Source: an uncultured Sphingomonadaceae bacterium (lineage in GTDB: Bacteria > Pseudomonadota > Alphaproteobacteria > Sphingomonadales > Sphingomonadaceae). Taken from it: a stretch of 64,000 nucleotides of DNA. Made by a program: the position numbers and the translations under genes. The stretch lies in assembly GCA_938050045.1 (NCBI GenBank), contig CALLJS010000010.1, forward strand, positions 360,253-424,252. The letters run 5' to 3'. Within the stretch, counting starts at the first letter, position 1. Each line of letters begins with the position of its first letter. Below are positions 37,023 through 45,821 of this stretch, one piece after another. The notes beneath the pieces were generated by a model that made no database searches, was not told the origin of the DNA, and worked only from the letters and a program-made list of their open reading frames with translations.

Positions 37023-38048
37023 TTAACCTTTTTTGAGATGCTTCCGTCCCAATAATTCGGCAATTTGAACTGCGTTTAATGCAGCCCCTTTGCGCAAATT
37101 ATCCGAAACGCACCAAATATTAAGACCATTTTCAACCGTAGGGTCTTCGCGCACGCGGCTAATATAAGTCGCGCTATCACCCACACATTCAACAGGGGTT
37201 GTATATCCCGCATCCTCTCGCTTATCGACCAGCATGATGCCAGGTGCTTCGCGCAATATCGCTTGAGCCTTTTTCGCCGATATTTCTCTCTCAAATTCAA
37301 TATTGATAGATTCGCTATGCCCAACAAACACAGGAACGCGCACGCATGTTGCCGTTACTTTGATTTTTGGATCAAGAATTTTCTTGGTTTCAACCACCAT
37401 CTTCCATTCTTCTTTGGTGGAACCATCATCCAAAAACACATCAATGTGCGGGATAACATTAAAAGCTATTTGCTTAGTAAACACTTCATTATCTTTTGGA
37501 TCCCCGACAAAAATAGCACGGGATTGTTCAAATAATTCATCCATACCGCCTTTACCCGCTCCAGAAACCGACTGATAGGTAGAAACCACAACCCGCTTAA
37601 TCGTCGCCGCATCATGCAGCGGTTTTAGCGCAACCATCATTTGTGCCGTTGAACAATTGGGGTTAGCAATGATATTTTTGGCTTTATACCCATCAATAGC
37701 CTCTGGATTAACCTCTGGCACGATAAGCGGTACATCAGGATCCATACGATATAAAGAGCTATTATCAATAACCGTGCATCCCGCAGCCGCCGCTTTTGGA
37801 GCAAAAATCTTAGTAGGGCCAGAACCTGCTGCGAATAGAGCCATATCCCAGTCAGAAAAATCAAAATTTTCGATATTGCGGACTTTTAATTCTTTACCGC
37901 TATCGCCAAAATCAATCTGACGACCTTGCGAGGCGGGCGATGCAACAGCAGCAATTTCTTCGATTGGAAATTCGCGTTCAGCCAATATATTCAACATCTC
38001 ACGACCTACATTTCCGGTCGCACCTACTACTGCAATTTTGTAACCCAT
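37023..38048 (-). CDS. asd: Aspartate-semialdehyde dehydrogenase
   Basis: NADPH-dependent reduction of aspartyl phosphate, a branch point for lysine/diaminopimelate, threonine and methionine. The 341-residue protein has the NADP-binding start YKIAVVGATGNVGREMLNIL, the active-site Cys in IIANPNCSTAQMMVALKPLH, and VSTYQSVSGAGKGGMDEL. The frame runs 86 codons further upstream through the rplS terminator, but the ATG at 38048 is chosen: AGGAAAAG precedes it and the NADP loop starts there. dapF, also in the DAP pathway, is 6 kb away. Confidence 0.96.
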   Translation of the reverse strand: MGYKIAVVGATGNVGREMLNILAEREFPIEEIAAVASPASQGRQIDFGDSGKELKVRNIENFDFSDWDMALFAAGSGPTKIFAPKAAAAGCTVIDNSSLYRMDPDVPLIVPEVNPEAIDGYKAKNIIANPNCSTAQMMVALKPLHDAATIKRVVVSTYQSVSGAGKGGMDELFEQSRAIFVGDPKDNEVFTKQIAFNVIPHIDVFLDDGSTKEEWKMVVETKKILDPKIKVTATCVRVPVFVGHSESINIEFEREISAKKAQAILREAPGIMLVDKREDAGYTTPVECVGDSATYISRVREDPTVENGLNIWCVSDNLRKGAALNAVQIAELLGRKHLKKG

Positions 38049-38071
38049 GAAACTTTTCCTATGCTCAAAAT

Positions 38072-38102
38072 GAAAACAGCCGGTCATCCTAAGAGCCGGC
38101 TG
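38072..38102 (-). terminator. Rho-independent terminator of the ffh-rpsP-rimM-trmD-rplS operon
   Basis: CAGCCGG (38077-38083) and CCGGCTG (38096-38102) form a 7-bp GC-rich stem with a 12-nt loop. On the minus strand TTTTCATTTT follows. It sits between the rplS stop and the asd start. Confidence 0.82.
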
Positions 38103-38127
38103 CCTAAATAATACAATATATTGTTGC

Positions 38128-38514
38128 TTATTTTGCGGCCTTATCGGCCGGCTTAACAACGCGACGTTCTGCGATACGAGCCGCCTTACCAGTGCGTCCG
38201 CGCAAATAATAGAGTTTCGCGCGACGAACAACACCACGGCGAACCACGGTAATGCTGTCGACATTTGGCGTATAAAGCGGAAACACACGTTCAACGCCTT
38301 CACCAAATGACATCTTACGAACCGTAAAATTTGAGTTCAAACCTCTGTTGCTGCGCGCAATACATACACCCTCAAAATTCTGAATACGGCTTCTTTCGCC
38401 TTCCACAACACGCACACCAACACGCAATGTATCACCTGCTTTGAAATCAGGAATTTCTTTTTTCGCTATTGCTTCGGCAACTGCCTCTTTTTCTAATGTT
38501 TGGATAAGGTTCAT
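38128..38514 (-). CDS. rplS: Large ribosomal subunit protein L19 (bL19)
   Basis: Ribosomal protein at the 30S-50S interface. The 128-residue product has [20 protein letters not shown] near the N-terminus, then [20 protein letters not shown] and the basic [15 protein letters not shown]. It is the last gene of the ffh-rpsP-rimM-trmD-rplS operon, 3 nt after trmD, and is followed by a terminator. Confidence 0.97.
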   Translation of the reverse strand: MNLIQTLEKEAVAEAIAKKEIPDFKAGDTLRVGVRVVEGERSRIQNFEGVCIARSNRGLNSNFTVRKMSFGEGVERVFPLYTPNVDSITVVRRGVVRRAKLYYLRGRTGKAARIAERRVVKPADKAAK

Positions 38515-38517
38515 GAC

Positions 38518-39258
38518 CTAATCTTCCTTATTATTTTGCCGCACATCAGAGGGCGAACTGTCCAAAACATCCCGATGACGTTTCCAAAGATCAGGCCGCC
38601 GTGACCGTGTAATTGCTTCTGATGCCCCTTGGCGCCAAGCCGCAATTTTCGCATGATCCCCCGATCGCAGCACTTCAGGGATAATACGCCCTTCCCATTC
38701 AATGGGCCGAGTATAATGGGGATATTCGAGCAATCCGTTCTCAAACGACTCTTCATCACCACTAGAAGCATGGCCCATTACGTCAGGCAGCAAGCGAATG
38801 CAAGCATCTAATAGTATCAATGCCGCCATTTCACCGCCCGACAAAATATAATCGCCAATGGAGACTTGCTCGATAGTGCGGTTTTCAAAGATTCTCTCGT
38901 CAAATCCCTCGAATCTGCCGCATAAAATCGTAACACCCTCGCCACCAGAAATTTCACGGACTTTGGTTTGGGTAAGCGGTTTTCCGCGCGGTGTCATCGC
39001 CAAAATGGGCGCATTAGGCTGCTTGGCTATTGCCGCATCGACGGCAGCACCCAATATATCAGCGCGCAAGACCATACCCGCACCGCCGCCCGCTGGCGTA
39101 TCATCCACACTGCGATGTTTATCGGTTGCAAAATCGCGCATTTGGAATGTTTCGTACGACCATTTGCCATCCTTTAACGCCTTACCCGCCAAAGACGCTC
39201 CCAGCGGCCCTGGAAACATATCGGGGTAAAGCGTGATGATTTGTGCAGCGAAGGTCAT
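38518..39258 (-). CDS. trmD: tRNA (guanine-N1)-methyltransferase TrmD
   Basis: Methylates G37 of tRNAs to prevent frameshifting. The SPOUT knot is visible in [17 protein letters not shown] and [20 protein letters not shown]. The N-terminus [17 protein letters not shown] and the catalytic-loop region [15 protein letters not shown] are typical. The frame begins at a TTG at 39261 directly followed by the ATG at 39258; the ATG is used here, giving 246 residues. It is flanked by rimM (13 nt) and rplS (3 nt). Confidence 0.97.
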   Translation of the reverse strand: MTFAAQIITLYPDMFPGPLGASLAGKALKDGKWSYETFQMRDFATDKHRSVDDTPAGGGAGMVLRADILGAAVDAAIAKQPNAPILAMTPRGKPLTQTKVREISGGEGVTILCGRFEGFDERIFENRTIEQVSIGDYILSGGEMAALILLDACIRLLPDVMGHASSGDEESFENGLLEYPHYTRPIEWEGRIIPEVLRSGDHAKIAAWRQGASEAITRSRRPDLWKRHRDVLDSSPSDVRQNNKED

Positions 39259-39271
39259 CAATGACTACTCA

Positions 39272-39757
39272 TCACTGAACAAAACCAGATTGCACAATAA
39301 TTGGTTTAGCATCAATATCAGCCGCATGCGCAGGAACCATAAACTTTTGGCCATCGGGTTTTTCTATTTCCAGCACGTCGCCAGCCCCGTAATTTTCAAC
39401 CATGCAGATTATACCAATTACATCGCCAATATCGCTAACGCAGGGCAGACCAATCAAGTCGCTATAATAAAATTCATCATCTTCTAGCTGGGGTAATTCT
39501 TCATGCGGGACTGTTAATTGCGTGCCGCGCGCTGCCTCGGCCATATTGCGATCGGTAATCTCTTCGAACTGCGCTACCGCGCCAATTTTGTGCGGGCGAA
39601 CTTTCTTCAGAGTCAGTGTCCCGTCATTAAATATCTTATATTTTTTTAAGCTCGCCAAATCTTGGGTGAAAATTTTTAGACGAACCTCTCCCATCACGCC
39701 ATGCGCACCAGCAATAGCTGCAAGCATGACAGGAGGTTCATTTTTGGCAAAGGCCAT
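39272..39757 (-). CDS. rimM: 16S rRNA processing protein RimM
   Basis: Assembly factor for the 30S head that binds S19. Of 161 residues, the N-terminal barrel shows AIAGAHGVMGEVRLKIFT and the C-terminal PRC-barrel shows EFYYSDLIGLPCVSD and GAGDVLEIEKPDGQKFMVP. It sits between rpsP (6 nt) and trmD (13 nt) in the standard operon. Confidence 0.95.
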   Translation of the reverse strand: MAFAKNEPPVMLAAIAGAHGVMGEVRLKIFTQDLASLKKYKIFNDGTLTLKKVRPHKIGAVAQFEEITDRNMAEAARGTQLTVPHEELPQLEDDEFYYSDLIGLPCVSDIGDVIGIICMVENYGAGDVLEIEKPDGQKFMVPAHAADIDAKPIIVQSGFVQ

Positions 39758-39763
39758 GAAGGA

Positions 39764-40216
39764 TTAACCTTCTGCTTTTTCTTCGGTTGCTTCTGGAGCA
39801 GCTTCTTCAGCTTTTGTCTCTTCTGCTGGTGATTCTTCGGCAGGAGCAGCAACAGCTTCTTTGGCCGCTTCCTCTGCCGCAGCCGCTTTTTCAGCTTTCT
39901 CTTCAGCGCGTTCCGTTGCCTTTTCACCCGGTTTTGCTTTATTAGGGTTGTTGCGTGCTTTACGCTCTAATAAACCAGCAGCATCCAAGAAACGAGCAAC
40001 ACGATCGGTGGGCTGTGCACCAACCGAGAGCCAGTGCTTGGCACGCTCTGCATCCACTTTCACACGATCTTCGCTATCTTTAGGAAGCTGTGGTTGGTAA
40101 TGACCAATACGTTCGATATATTTGCCATCGCGCGGTGCACGCACATCTGCCACAACGATCCGGTAATAAGGGCGTTTTTTTGAACCGCCGCGTGATAATC
40201 TAATTGCTACTGCCAT
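39764..40216 (-). CDS. rpsP: Small ribosomal subunit protein S16 (bS16) with long Ala/Glu tail
   Basis: The ribosomal protein core is residues 1 to about 80: [20 protein letters not shown], then [16 protein letters not shown] and [19 protein letters not shown]. Residues from about 85 to 150 form a low-complexity Ala/Glu/Lys tail, probably disordered. Extended S16 tails are common in alphaproteobacteria, so the length of 150 is not a fusion artefact. It follows ffh by 43 nt and precedes rimM by 6 nt. Confidence 0.97.
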   Translation of the reverse strand: MAVAIRLSRGGSKKRPYYRIVVADVRAPRDGKYIERIGHYQPQLPKDSEDRVKVDAERAKHWLSVGAQPTDRVARFLDAAGLLERKARNNPNKAKPGEKATERAEEKAEKAAAAEEAAKEAVAAPAEESPAEETKAEEAAPEATEEKAEG

Positions 40217-40259
40217 TATATATTCCTTTTATTAAATTCAATTTCAAAATTATGTATCG

Positions 40260-41750
40260 TTATTTCTTATTCAATAATCGCGCTATGTCAGGCGGTAATC
40301 CGCCGCCTGCACCGCCTAATCCTGGGGGCAGACCCAGCCCCTTAACAGATTGCCCCTTAACAGATTGGCCCATACCCGATAATGCATCATTAAGGCCTTC
40401 CTCCGCATTGCCGCCTTTACCAAACATAGCCGCTAAGCCTTTCAATCCGCCCATTTTCTTAATTTTTTTCATTGCACCAGCCATTTCCTTGTGCATCTTA
40501 AGAAGCTTATTAACATCTTGGACATTAGTACCAGAACCTTTGGCCACGCGAATTTTACGTTTAGCATTGAGCAGCGCAGGTTTTTCACGCTCGAGCATTG
40601 TCATACTGCCAATGATAGCATCCATGCGCACCAATACTTTATCATCCATAGCCCCCGCAGCCATTGCTGCTTTGGCTTTTTTCATACCAGGCATCATACT
40701 GGCCAATGCGCCAAGGCCACCCATCTTCGTCATCTGTTGTAATTGCGATCGCAGATCGTTCATGTCGAACTGGCCTTTGGCCATGCGTTCGGCCATTTTC
40801 TCTGCATCTTCTTTCTCAACTGCCGCAGAGGCTTTTTCTACCAAGCCAACAACGTCCCCCATGCCCAAGATACGATTGGCAACGCGATCGGGATAAAAAG
40901 GTTCGATAGCATCGATTTTCTCGCCAACGCCAGCAAATTTAATCGGTTTGCCGGTAACAGCGCGCATGGATAGAGCCGCACCGCCCCTTGCATCGCCATC
41001 CATACGGGTAAGAACCACACCGGTTAAGTCCACTTGCGCGTCGAAACTTTGCGCGACATTAATGGCATCTTGACCAGTAAGAGAATCAACGACCAATAAT
41101 ATTTCTTTGGGCGTGCTGACTTTGGCAATTTGAGCCATTTCGTCCATCAATTGCTGATCGACATTTAACCGACCCGCAGTATCAAGCATCACAATATCAT
41201 AGGATTGCAATTTTGCCGATTGCATCGCTCTTTTGGTGATTTCAATGGGCCGCTGACCCTCGACAATAGGCAGCGTTGCTACTTCGGTTTGCTCGCCAAG
41301 CGTCGCTAATTGCTCTTGTGCGGCTGGACGATTAACGTCTAGCGACGCCATCATCACTTTCTTACCCTTGGTATCGCGCAGTAATTTAGATATTTTCGCT
41401 GTTGTGGTCGTTTTACCAGAGCCTTGTAAGCCGACCATCATAATTACAACGGGCGGTGCCGCTGACAAATCAAGATCGCTCGCTTCAGCGCCCAGCATAT
41501 CGACAAGCGCGTCATTGACTATTTTTACGACCTGTTGCCCAGGAGTAATAGACTTTAATACAGATTGACCAATGGATTTTTCTGTAACAATATCAATGAA
41601 TTGGCGGACTACTGAAAGTGCAACATCGGCTTCAAGAAGAGCTATACGCACTTCGCGCATTGCTTCGCGAACATCTTTTTCGTTCAAAGCACCTCGGCCC
41701 TTCAAACGATCAAATACGCCGCCAAGTCGGTCGCTTAATTTTTCAAACAT
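40260..41750 (-). CDS. ffh: Signal recognition particle GTPase Ffh
   Basis: Binds signal sequences and 4.5S RNA and delivers ribosomes to FtsY. In 496 residues: the N domain (MFEKLSDRLGGVFDRLKGR), the G domain with VGLQGSGKTTTTAKISKLL, DTAGRLNVDQQLMDEM and GVVLTRMDGDARGGAALSM, and the Met-rich M domain from about residue 330 ending in a Gly/Pro-rich tail (GLPPGLGGAGGGLPPD). The frame begins 5 codons earlier, but the ATG at 41750 has a perfect GGAGG 6 nt upstream. A terminator-like hairpin lies in the leader. The receptor gene ftsY is at 45821. Confidence 0.97.
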   Translation of the reverse strand: MFEKLSDRLGGVFDRLKGRGALNEKDVREAMREVRIALLEADVALSVVRQFIDIVTEKSIGQSVLKSITPGQQVVKIVNDALVDMLGAEASDLDLSAAPPVVIMMVGLQGSGKTTTTAKISKLLRDTKGKKVMMASLDVNRPAAQEQLATLGEQTEVATLPIVEGQRPIEITKRAMQSAKLQSYDIVMLDTAGRLNVDQQLMDEMAQIAKVSTPKEILLVVDSLTGQDAINVAQSFDAQVDLTGVVLTRMDGDARGGAALSMRAVTGKPIKFAGVGEKIDAIEPFYPDRVANRILGMGDVVGLVEKASAAVEKEDAEKMAERMAKGQFDMNDLRSQLQQMTKMGGLGALASMMPGMKKAKAAMAAGAMDDKVLVRMDAIIGSMTMLEREKPALLNAKRKIRVAKGSGTNVQDVNKLLKMHKEMAGAMKKIKKMGGLKGLAAMFGKGGNAEEGLNDALSGMGQSVKGQSVKGLGLPPGLGGAGGGLPPDIARLLNKK

Positions 41751-41796
41751 ATAGACCTCCTTCAAACAAGATAGAATATCCCATTATTTTTTTGCA

Positions 41797-41837
41797 AAAC
41801 AAAAACGCCGGCGGGCGAAACTTCGCTGACCAGCGTT
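41797..41837 (-). terminator. Terminator-like hairpin in the ffh leader
   Basis: On the minus strand AACGCTGG (41837-41830) pairs with CCGGCGTT (41811-41804), 8 bp with one G-U, around an inner GCGA-AGTT-TCGC hairpin, followed by TTTTTGTTTT. The pairing is perfect only on the minus strand. No minus-strand gene ends here: the next feature upstream is the plus-strand gene at 41973. It may be a leader attenuator of ffh or the end of a short unannotated RNA. Confidence 0.65.
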
Positions 41838-41972
41838 GTAAAAAACAACAAAATATAGGGAAGCATGTGCTTCTAAGTGGCTTGATAACCATTTATATCC
41901 ATATTGCAACTATTTTTATAATTAACAAAAAATTTAACTAAATATTGAGTGTTTTTGTTGCATGGCTTAGTC

Positions 41973-43652
41973 ATGGACAAGAAAATTAACAATACAAAGC
42001 AAGGGCTCAGCAGCAGTGCTACAAAATTTATGGGCAATAGAATGAAGACTTATGCCCTTTATGCCTTAACGATAGGAATGTTTATTAGCATAGGCGTTCA
42101 AGTTGGCACGGATACTTTATACCTAGCAATGGGGCAGTCCGATGGTGCAGACCAAGCCATGATTACGGCCCTTATTTTGAATGTTGCTCTGATATTGCTA
42201 ATCTGGCGTCGTTCAATATCTCTCAGAGATGAAGTTGATGTCTATAAAAAAGCAGAGGTTAGAGCGCAGCATCTTGCAGTGACGGACCCTCTTACGAATC
42301 TTTACAATCGCCGAGCTATCAGAGAAAAAACGGTTGAACTTAGCTCTCGTGCTTCTCGCCGTGGCAAAACAATCGGTTTTTTAATGGTTGATTTAGACGG
42401 TTTCAAGAAAGTAAATGATCTTTTTGGTCATGATATTGGCGATCACATGTTGCGCGAAGTCGCTGATCGCATGCGCGATATTGCTCCTCCCAGCAGTATA
42501 TTATCTCGCTTGGGTGGAGATGAATTCGGTATCTGTGTCGTTTTCGAACCAGAATTTCCAGAAATAATCGATCGCTTGGCCGAAGATTTAATCGAAGCGG
42601 TTGCAAAACCCGTGACGATTGACGGCACGTCGCACAATATAACCGCCTCTATTGGCATTAGCCGCCCCGACTTGGACTGCGATTCAATCGATATGCTCAT
42701 TAGAAGGGCTGATATTGCTCTTTACACGGCTAAGAAAAATGGCAAAAATGGCTATAATTGGTTCGAAGGCGGTATGGAGGTTGAGCTGCGCACCCGCAAT
42801 AGTTTAGAAGCAGATATTAGGAACGCCATACCTAATGATGAATTTGTCCCCTATTTTGAACAACAAGTCGATCTAGCGACGGGTAAATTGGTTGGCTTTG
42901 AAATGTTAGCGCGTTGGGTGTCTCCTATTCGCGGTTTAATTCCACCCGATGAATTTATCCCAGTCGCAGAAGAAACAGGCATGATTGGTGATCTGTCCAT
43001 GAGCATAATTCGTAAAGCTCTTATCGAAGCAAAAGATTGGGATCCATCGCTCACAATTTCAGTCAACATATCCCCTGTACAATTGCGTGATCCATGGCTT
43101 GCGCAAAAAATAGTCAAATTATTGGTTGAAACTGGCTATCCCGCTAATCGCTTAGAAGTTGAAATTACAGAGTCATCTTTATTCAAAAATTTGAGCCTGG
43201 CTCAATCGATTGTTGGTAGTCTGAAAAATCAGAATATCAAAATTGCTTTGGATGATTTTGGAACAGGATATAGCTCCCTCTCCCATTTACGAGCCTTGCC
43301 TTTTGACCGCATCAAAATCGATCGCAGCTTCATCTCTAATATGAGCGATGACAGCGAGAGCGAAGCTATTGTAAATGCAATCGCTGGTCTTGGTGCTAGC
43401 TTGTCGGTTCCAATTACCGCTGAAGGCATTGAAGATGATAGCATTATCCACCGCCTAAACGGCTTAGGTTGTACAAAGGGTCAAGGATATTATTACGGTA
43501 AACCTCTATCCATAGAGGATGCGCGTAAATTATTAGTCAAACATAATCTTATTCCAAGCAAACGAAGCCATGAAAGCGGCGTAAATAAGAGAATAGAAGC
43601 TTTTAAAAATAGTGAGGGATTAGAAATAGGGCAACACAGCAGAGCTTTATAA
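41973..43652 (+). CDS. Membrane GGDEF-EAL protein (bifunctional c-di-GMP turnover candidate)
   Basis: Makes or degrades c-di-GMP. From the ATG at 41973 the product has 559 residues; the frame opens 8 codons earlier at a GTG. Two N-terminal membrane segments (about 25-50 and 62-82: YALYALTIGMFISIGVQVGT, MITALILNVALILLIW) with a short loop suggest membrane anchoring. The GGDEF domain (about 95-260) is intact: DPLTNLYNRRA, LGGDEFGICVVF. The EAL domain (about 270-525) carries EML in place of EAL (GFEMLARWVSP), a tolerated variant, with DDFGTGYSSLSHL intact. Unlike the protein at 7397-9436, both active sites look usable. It is monocistronic. Confidence 0.9.
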   Translation: MDKKINNTKQGLSSSATKFMGNRMKTYALYALTIGMFISIGVQVGTDTLYLAMGQSDGADQAMITALILNVALILLIWRRSISLRDEVDVYKKAEVRAQHLAVTDPLTNLYNRRAIREKTVELSSRASRRGKTIGFLMVDLDGFKKVNDLFGHDIGDHMLREVADRMRDIAPPSSILSRLGGDEFGICVVFEPEFPEIIDRLAEDLIEAVAKPVTIDGTSHNITASIGISRPDLDCDSIDMLIRRADIALYTAKKNGKNGYNWFEGGMEVELRTRNSLEADIRNAIPNDEFVPYFEQQVDLATGKLVGFEMLARWVSPIRGLIPPDEFIPVAEETGMIGDLSMSIIRKALIEAKDWDPSLTISVNISPVQLRDPWLAQKIVKLLVETGYPANRLEVEITESSLFKNLSLAQSIVGSLKNQNIKIALDDFGTGYSSLSHLRALPFDRIKIDRSFISNMSDDSESEAIVNAIAGLGASLSVPITAEGIEDDSIIHRLNGLGCTKGQGYYYGKPLSIEDARKLLVKHNLIPSKRSHESGVNKRIEAFKNSEGLEIGQHSRAL

Positions 43653-43731
43653 TCTCTCAATCAAACACAATTCTAAAAACGGTTTAACTAATATGCTGGA
43701 CTTAGCTGCCTGCCCTCATTAAATCGCAAGC

Positions 43732-44535
43732 ATGAATAAAGCTATATTCCATAAAATGCATGGCCTCGGCAATGATTTTATCATTGTCGATGAGCGTTGC
43801 ATGGATAAGCCCGTTAACAGAGAAAAAATAGCCGCTTATGCTAATCGTTACACTGGAATTGGTTGCGATCAATTCATCCTATTGAATGATAGCGATAAAG
43901 CCGATGTCGCAATGCAAATCTATAATAGCGATGGCAGCAAAGCAGGTGCTTGCGGCAATGCCTCGCGCTGCGTGGTTTCTTTAATTGACAAAAATATAAG
44001 CATTGAAACCGACAGCGGGATTATTAGCGGTAAGAAACACGATAAAAAAATCAGCATGAATATGGGTAAACCACTATTCGATTGGCCATCTATTCCTCTA
44101 GCATATGCGATGGATAGCAGCCGTTTACCGCTTGCATGGGATTCGCTCAACAATGGTTTTTGTGTGAATGTTGGCAATCCGCATATTATCTTTTTTGTCA
44201 ATGACCATAGCGAAATAAAGCTTAATCTGCTTGGCCCGATTATCGAAAATGATACTATTTTCCCAGAGCGTATCAATGTCAATATTGCGCGGGTTGATGG
44301 CAATGAAATTATTTTGCATGTATGGGAACGCGGCGCAGGATTAACCCGCGCTTGCGGCACTGGTGCTTGCGCAACGGCCATTGCAGCCTTAACTAAAAAA
44401 TTAGTGCAATCGCCCGTCGATATTATCTTACCAGGCGGAACATTGACGATAGAATGGCGAGAAGGCGAAGATATATTTATGAGTGGAGATGCCGTGCATA
44501 TTTATCAAGGCGAGACCGATTGGGATAGTTTTTGA
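43732..44535 (+). CDS. dapF: Diaminopimelate epimerase
   Basis: Converts LL- to meso-diaminopimelate for lysine and peptidoglycan. The 267-residue protein has both catalytic cysteines, in GACGNASRC (about residue 73) and ACGTGACATAIAAL (about residue 205). KMHGLGNDFIIVDE starts the protein and DVAMQIYNSDGSKAG lies between. It heads a compact plus-strand operon: its TGA overlaps the ATG of mtaB as TGATG, with ftsY and yciB following. Confidence 0.97.
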   Translation: MNKAIFHKMHGLGNDFIIVDERCMDKPVNREKIAAYANRYTGIGCDQFILLNDSDKADVAMQIYNSDGSKAGACGNASRCVVSLIDKNISIETDSGIISGKKHDKKISMNMGKPLFDWPSIPLAYAMDSSRLPLAWDSLNNGFCVNVGNPHIIFFVNDHSEIKLNLLGPIIENDTIFPERINVNIARVDGNEIILHVWERGAGLTRACGTGACATAIAALTKKLVQSPVDIILPGGTLTIEWREGEDIFMSGDAVHIYQGETDWDSF

Positions 44536-45821
44536 TGGGTAAAACCTCTCAAGTCATAACGATGGGATGCCGTCTCAATATAGCAGAGAGCAATGCTATG
44601 TTAGAGCGCATGCAACAAAGCGAATTAGACGATGAGATCATAGTCATTAATAGCTGCGCAGTCACCAACGAAGCCGTGCGTCAAACCCGCCAAGCCGTTC
44701 GCAAAGCAAAACGCAATGCGCCCAATTCAAAAATTATCGTTACGGGGTGCGCTGCGCAGGTTGATCCCAATATGTTCGCCACCATGCCCGAGGTTTCAAA
44801 CGTTATCGGCAATCATGAAAAACAAGAACTTGCCAATTTCATGTCGCTTGATGATGATATTATCGAAGTCAGCGACATCATGCAGATTAAACAAACAGCC
44901 CCGCAAATGGTATCTTCATTTTCAGGCAAGTCGCGCGCCTTTGTAGAGGTCCAAAATGGCTGCGATCATAGATGTACATTTTGTATTATACCCTATGGCC
45001 GAGGAAATAGCCGCAGCGTTCCCTCTGGTAAAGTCGTGGACCATGTTAAAAAATTGGTCGATCAAGGTTTTCAAGAAATAGTCTTAACGGGCGTTGATGT
45101 GACGAGCTATGGCCCTGATTTACCAGGACAAAATAACCTTGGATATTTACTCGAACGTATTTTGAATAATGTCCCTGCTTTGCGCAGACTGCGCATGTCA
45201 TCCATCGATGGCGTAGAAATAGACGAGAGAATGTTTGATATTATCAGCAGCGATAACCGTATCATGCCCCATATTCATCTCTCGCTGCAATCAGGCGACA
45301 ATATGATATTAAAACGCATGAAACGACGCCACAACCGTGCAGACGCTATTGATTTGGTTAAACGCCTCAAATCAAAACGCCCCGAAATAGCGATTGGCGC
45401 CGATATTATAGCTGGCTTTCCTACCGAGGATGAAACCATGTTTGAAAATAGCAAAACATTAATTTCTGAATGCGAAATCGTGCATGGGCATATTTTTCCA
45501 TATTCGTCAAAAATGGGCACGCCCGCAGCCAATATGCCGCAAGTCAATGGTACGATAATAAAAGAACGCGCACGTATTTTGCGCCAAGAATGCCAAGAAC
45601 AATCGCACAAGTGGTTGAAATCTCTCATCGGTACTCAGCAAAAATTATTGATCGAAAAAGGGGGTGTTTCTGGCCATATTGAGAATTTTGCTTCGGCTAA
45701 ATTGCACAATCATGATAAAAATGATGGCAATATGATCCGTAATTCCAATATAGAAGGTGAAATTATTCCTGTGCGCATTATAGGAACGGATAATGATAAT
45801 TTATTGGCGGAAATGCTTTAA
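44535..45821 (+). CDS. mtaB: tRNA t6A37 C2-methylthiotransferase MtaB
   Basis: Radical SAM enzyme that adds methylthio to t6A37 of ANN-decoding tRNAs. The N-terminal UPF0004 domain has its cysteines in MGCRLNIAESN, INSCAVTNEA and VTGCAAQVDP. The radical SAM site is CDHRCTFC, followed by IIPYGRGNSRSVPSGKVV. The TRAM-type C-terminus is short. The ATG at 44535 (TGATG overlap with dapF) is preferred over the TTG three bases earlier, giving 428 residues. MtaB is preferred over MiaB by the VTMGCRLN-type start and by adjacency to dapF and ftsY, as seen in other alphaproteobacteria. Confidence 0.92.
   Translation: MGKTSQVITMGCRLNIAESNAMLERMQQSELDDEIIVINSCAVTNEAVRQTRQAVRKAKRNAPNSKIIVTGCAAQVDPNMFATMPEVSNVIGNHEKQELANFMSLDDDIIEVSDIMQIKQTAPQMVSSFSGKSRAFVEVQNGCDHRCTFCIIPYGRGNSRSVPSGKVVDHVKKLVDQGFQEIVLTGVDVTSYGPDLPGQNNLGYLLERILNNVPALRRLRMSSIDGVEIDERMFDIISSDNRIMPHIHLSLQSGDNMILKRMKRRHNRADAIDLVKRLKSKRPEIAIGADIIAGFPTEDETMFENSKTLISECEIVHGHIFPYSSKMGTPAANMPQVNGTIIKERARILRQECQEQSHKWLKSLIGTQQKLLIEKGGVSGHIENFASAKLHNHDKNDGNMIRNSNIEGEIIPVRIIGTDNDNLLAEML

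Noticed and set aside
37012..37027. TTAA-N7-TTAA match to the CtrA box
   Set aside because: It overlaps the asd stop codon and lies about 180 nt from the nearest downstream start on the minus strand; such matches are frequent by chance in AT-rich DNA.
38049..38306. N-terminal extension of asd by 86 codons
   Set aside because: It would read through the rplS terminator and into rplS antisense, and the NADP-binding loop and ribosome-binding site place the start at 38048.
39694..39927. Minus-strand Lys/Gln-rich ORF in the rpsP/rimM region
   Set aside because: Frame-shifted shadow of the low-complexity S16 tail with no start signal.
41922..41938. TTAA...TTTAAC before the GGDEF/EAL gene as a CtrA site
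   Set aside because: Spacing is 8 nt, not 7, in an A/T-rich stretch.
41797..41950. 4.5S/SRP RNA gene next to ffh
   Set aside because: The interval lacks the conserved GGAA tetraloop hairpin with its asymmetric internal loop and is too AT-rich.
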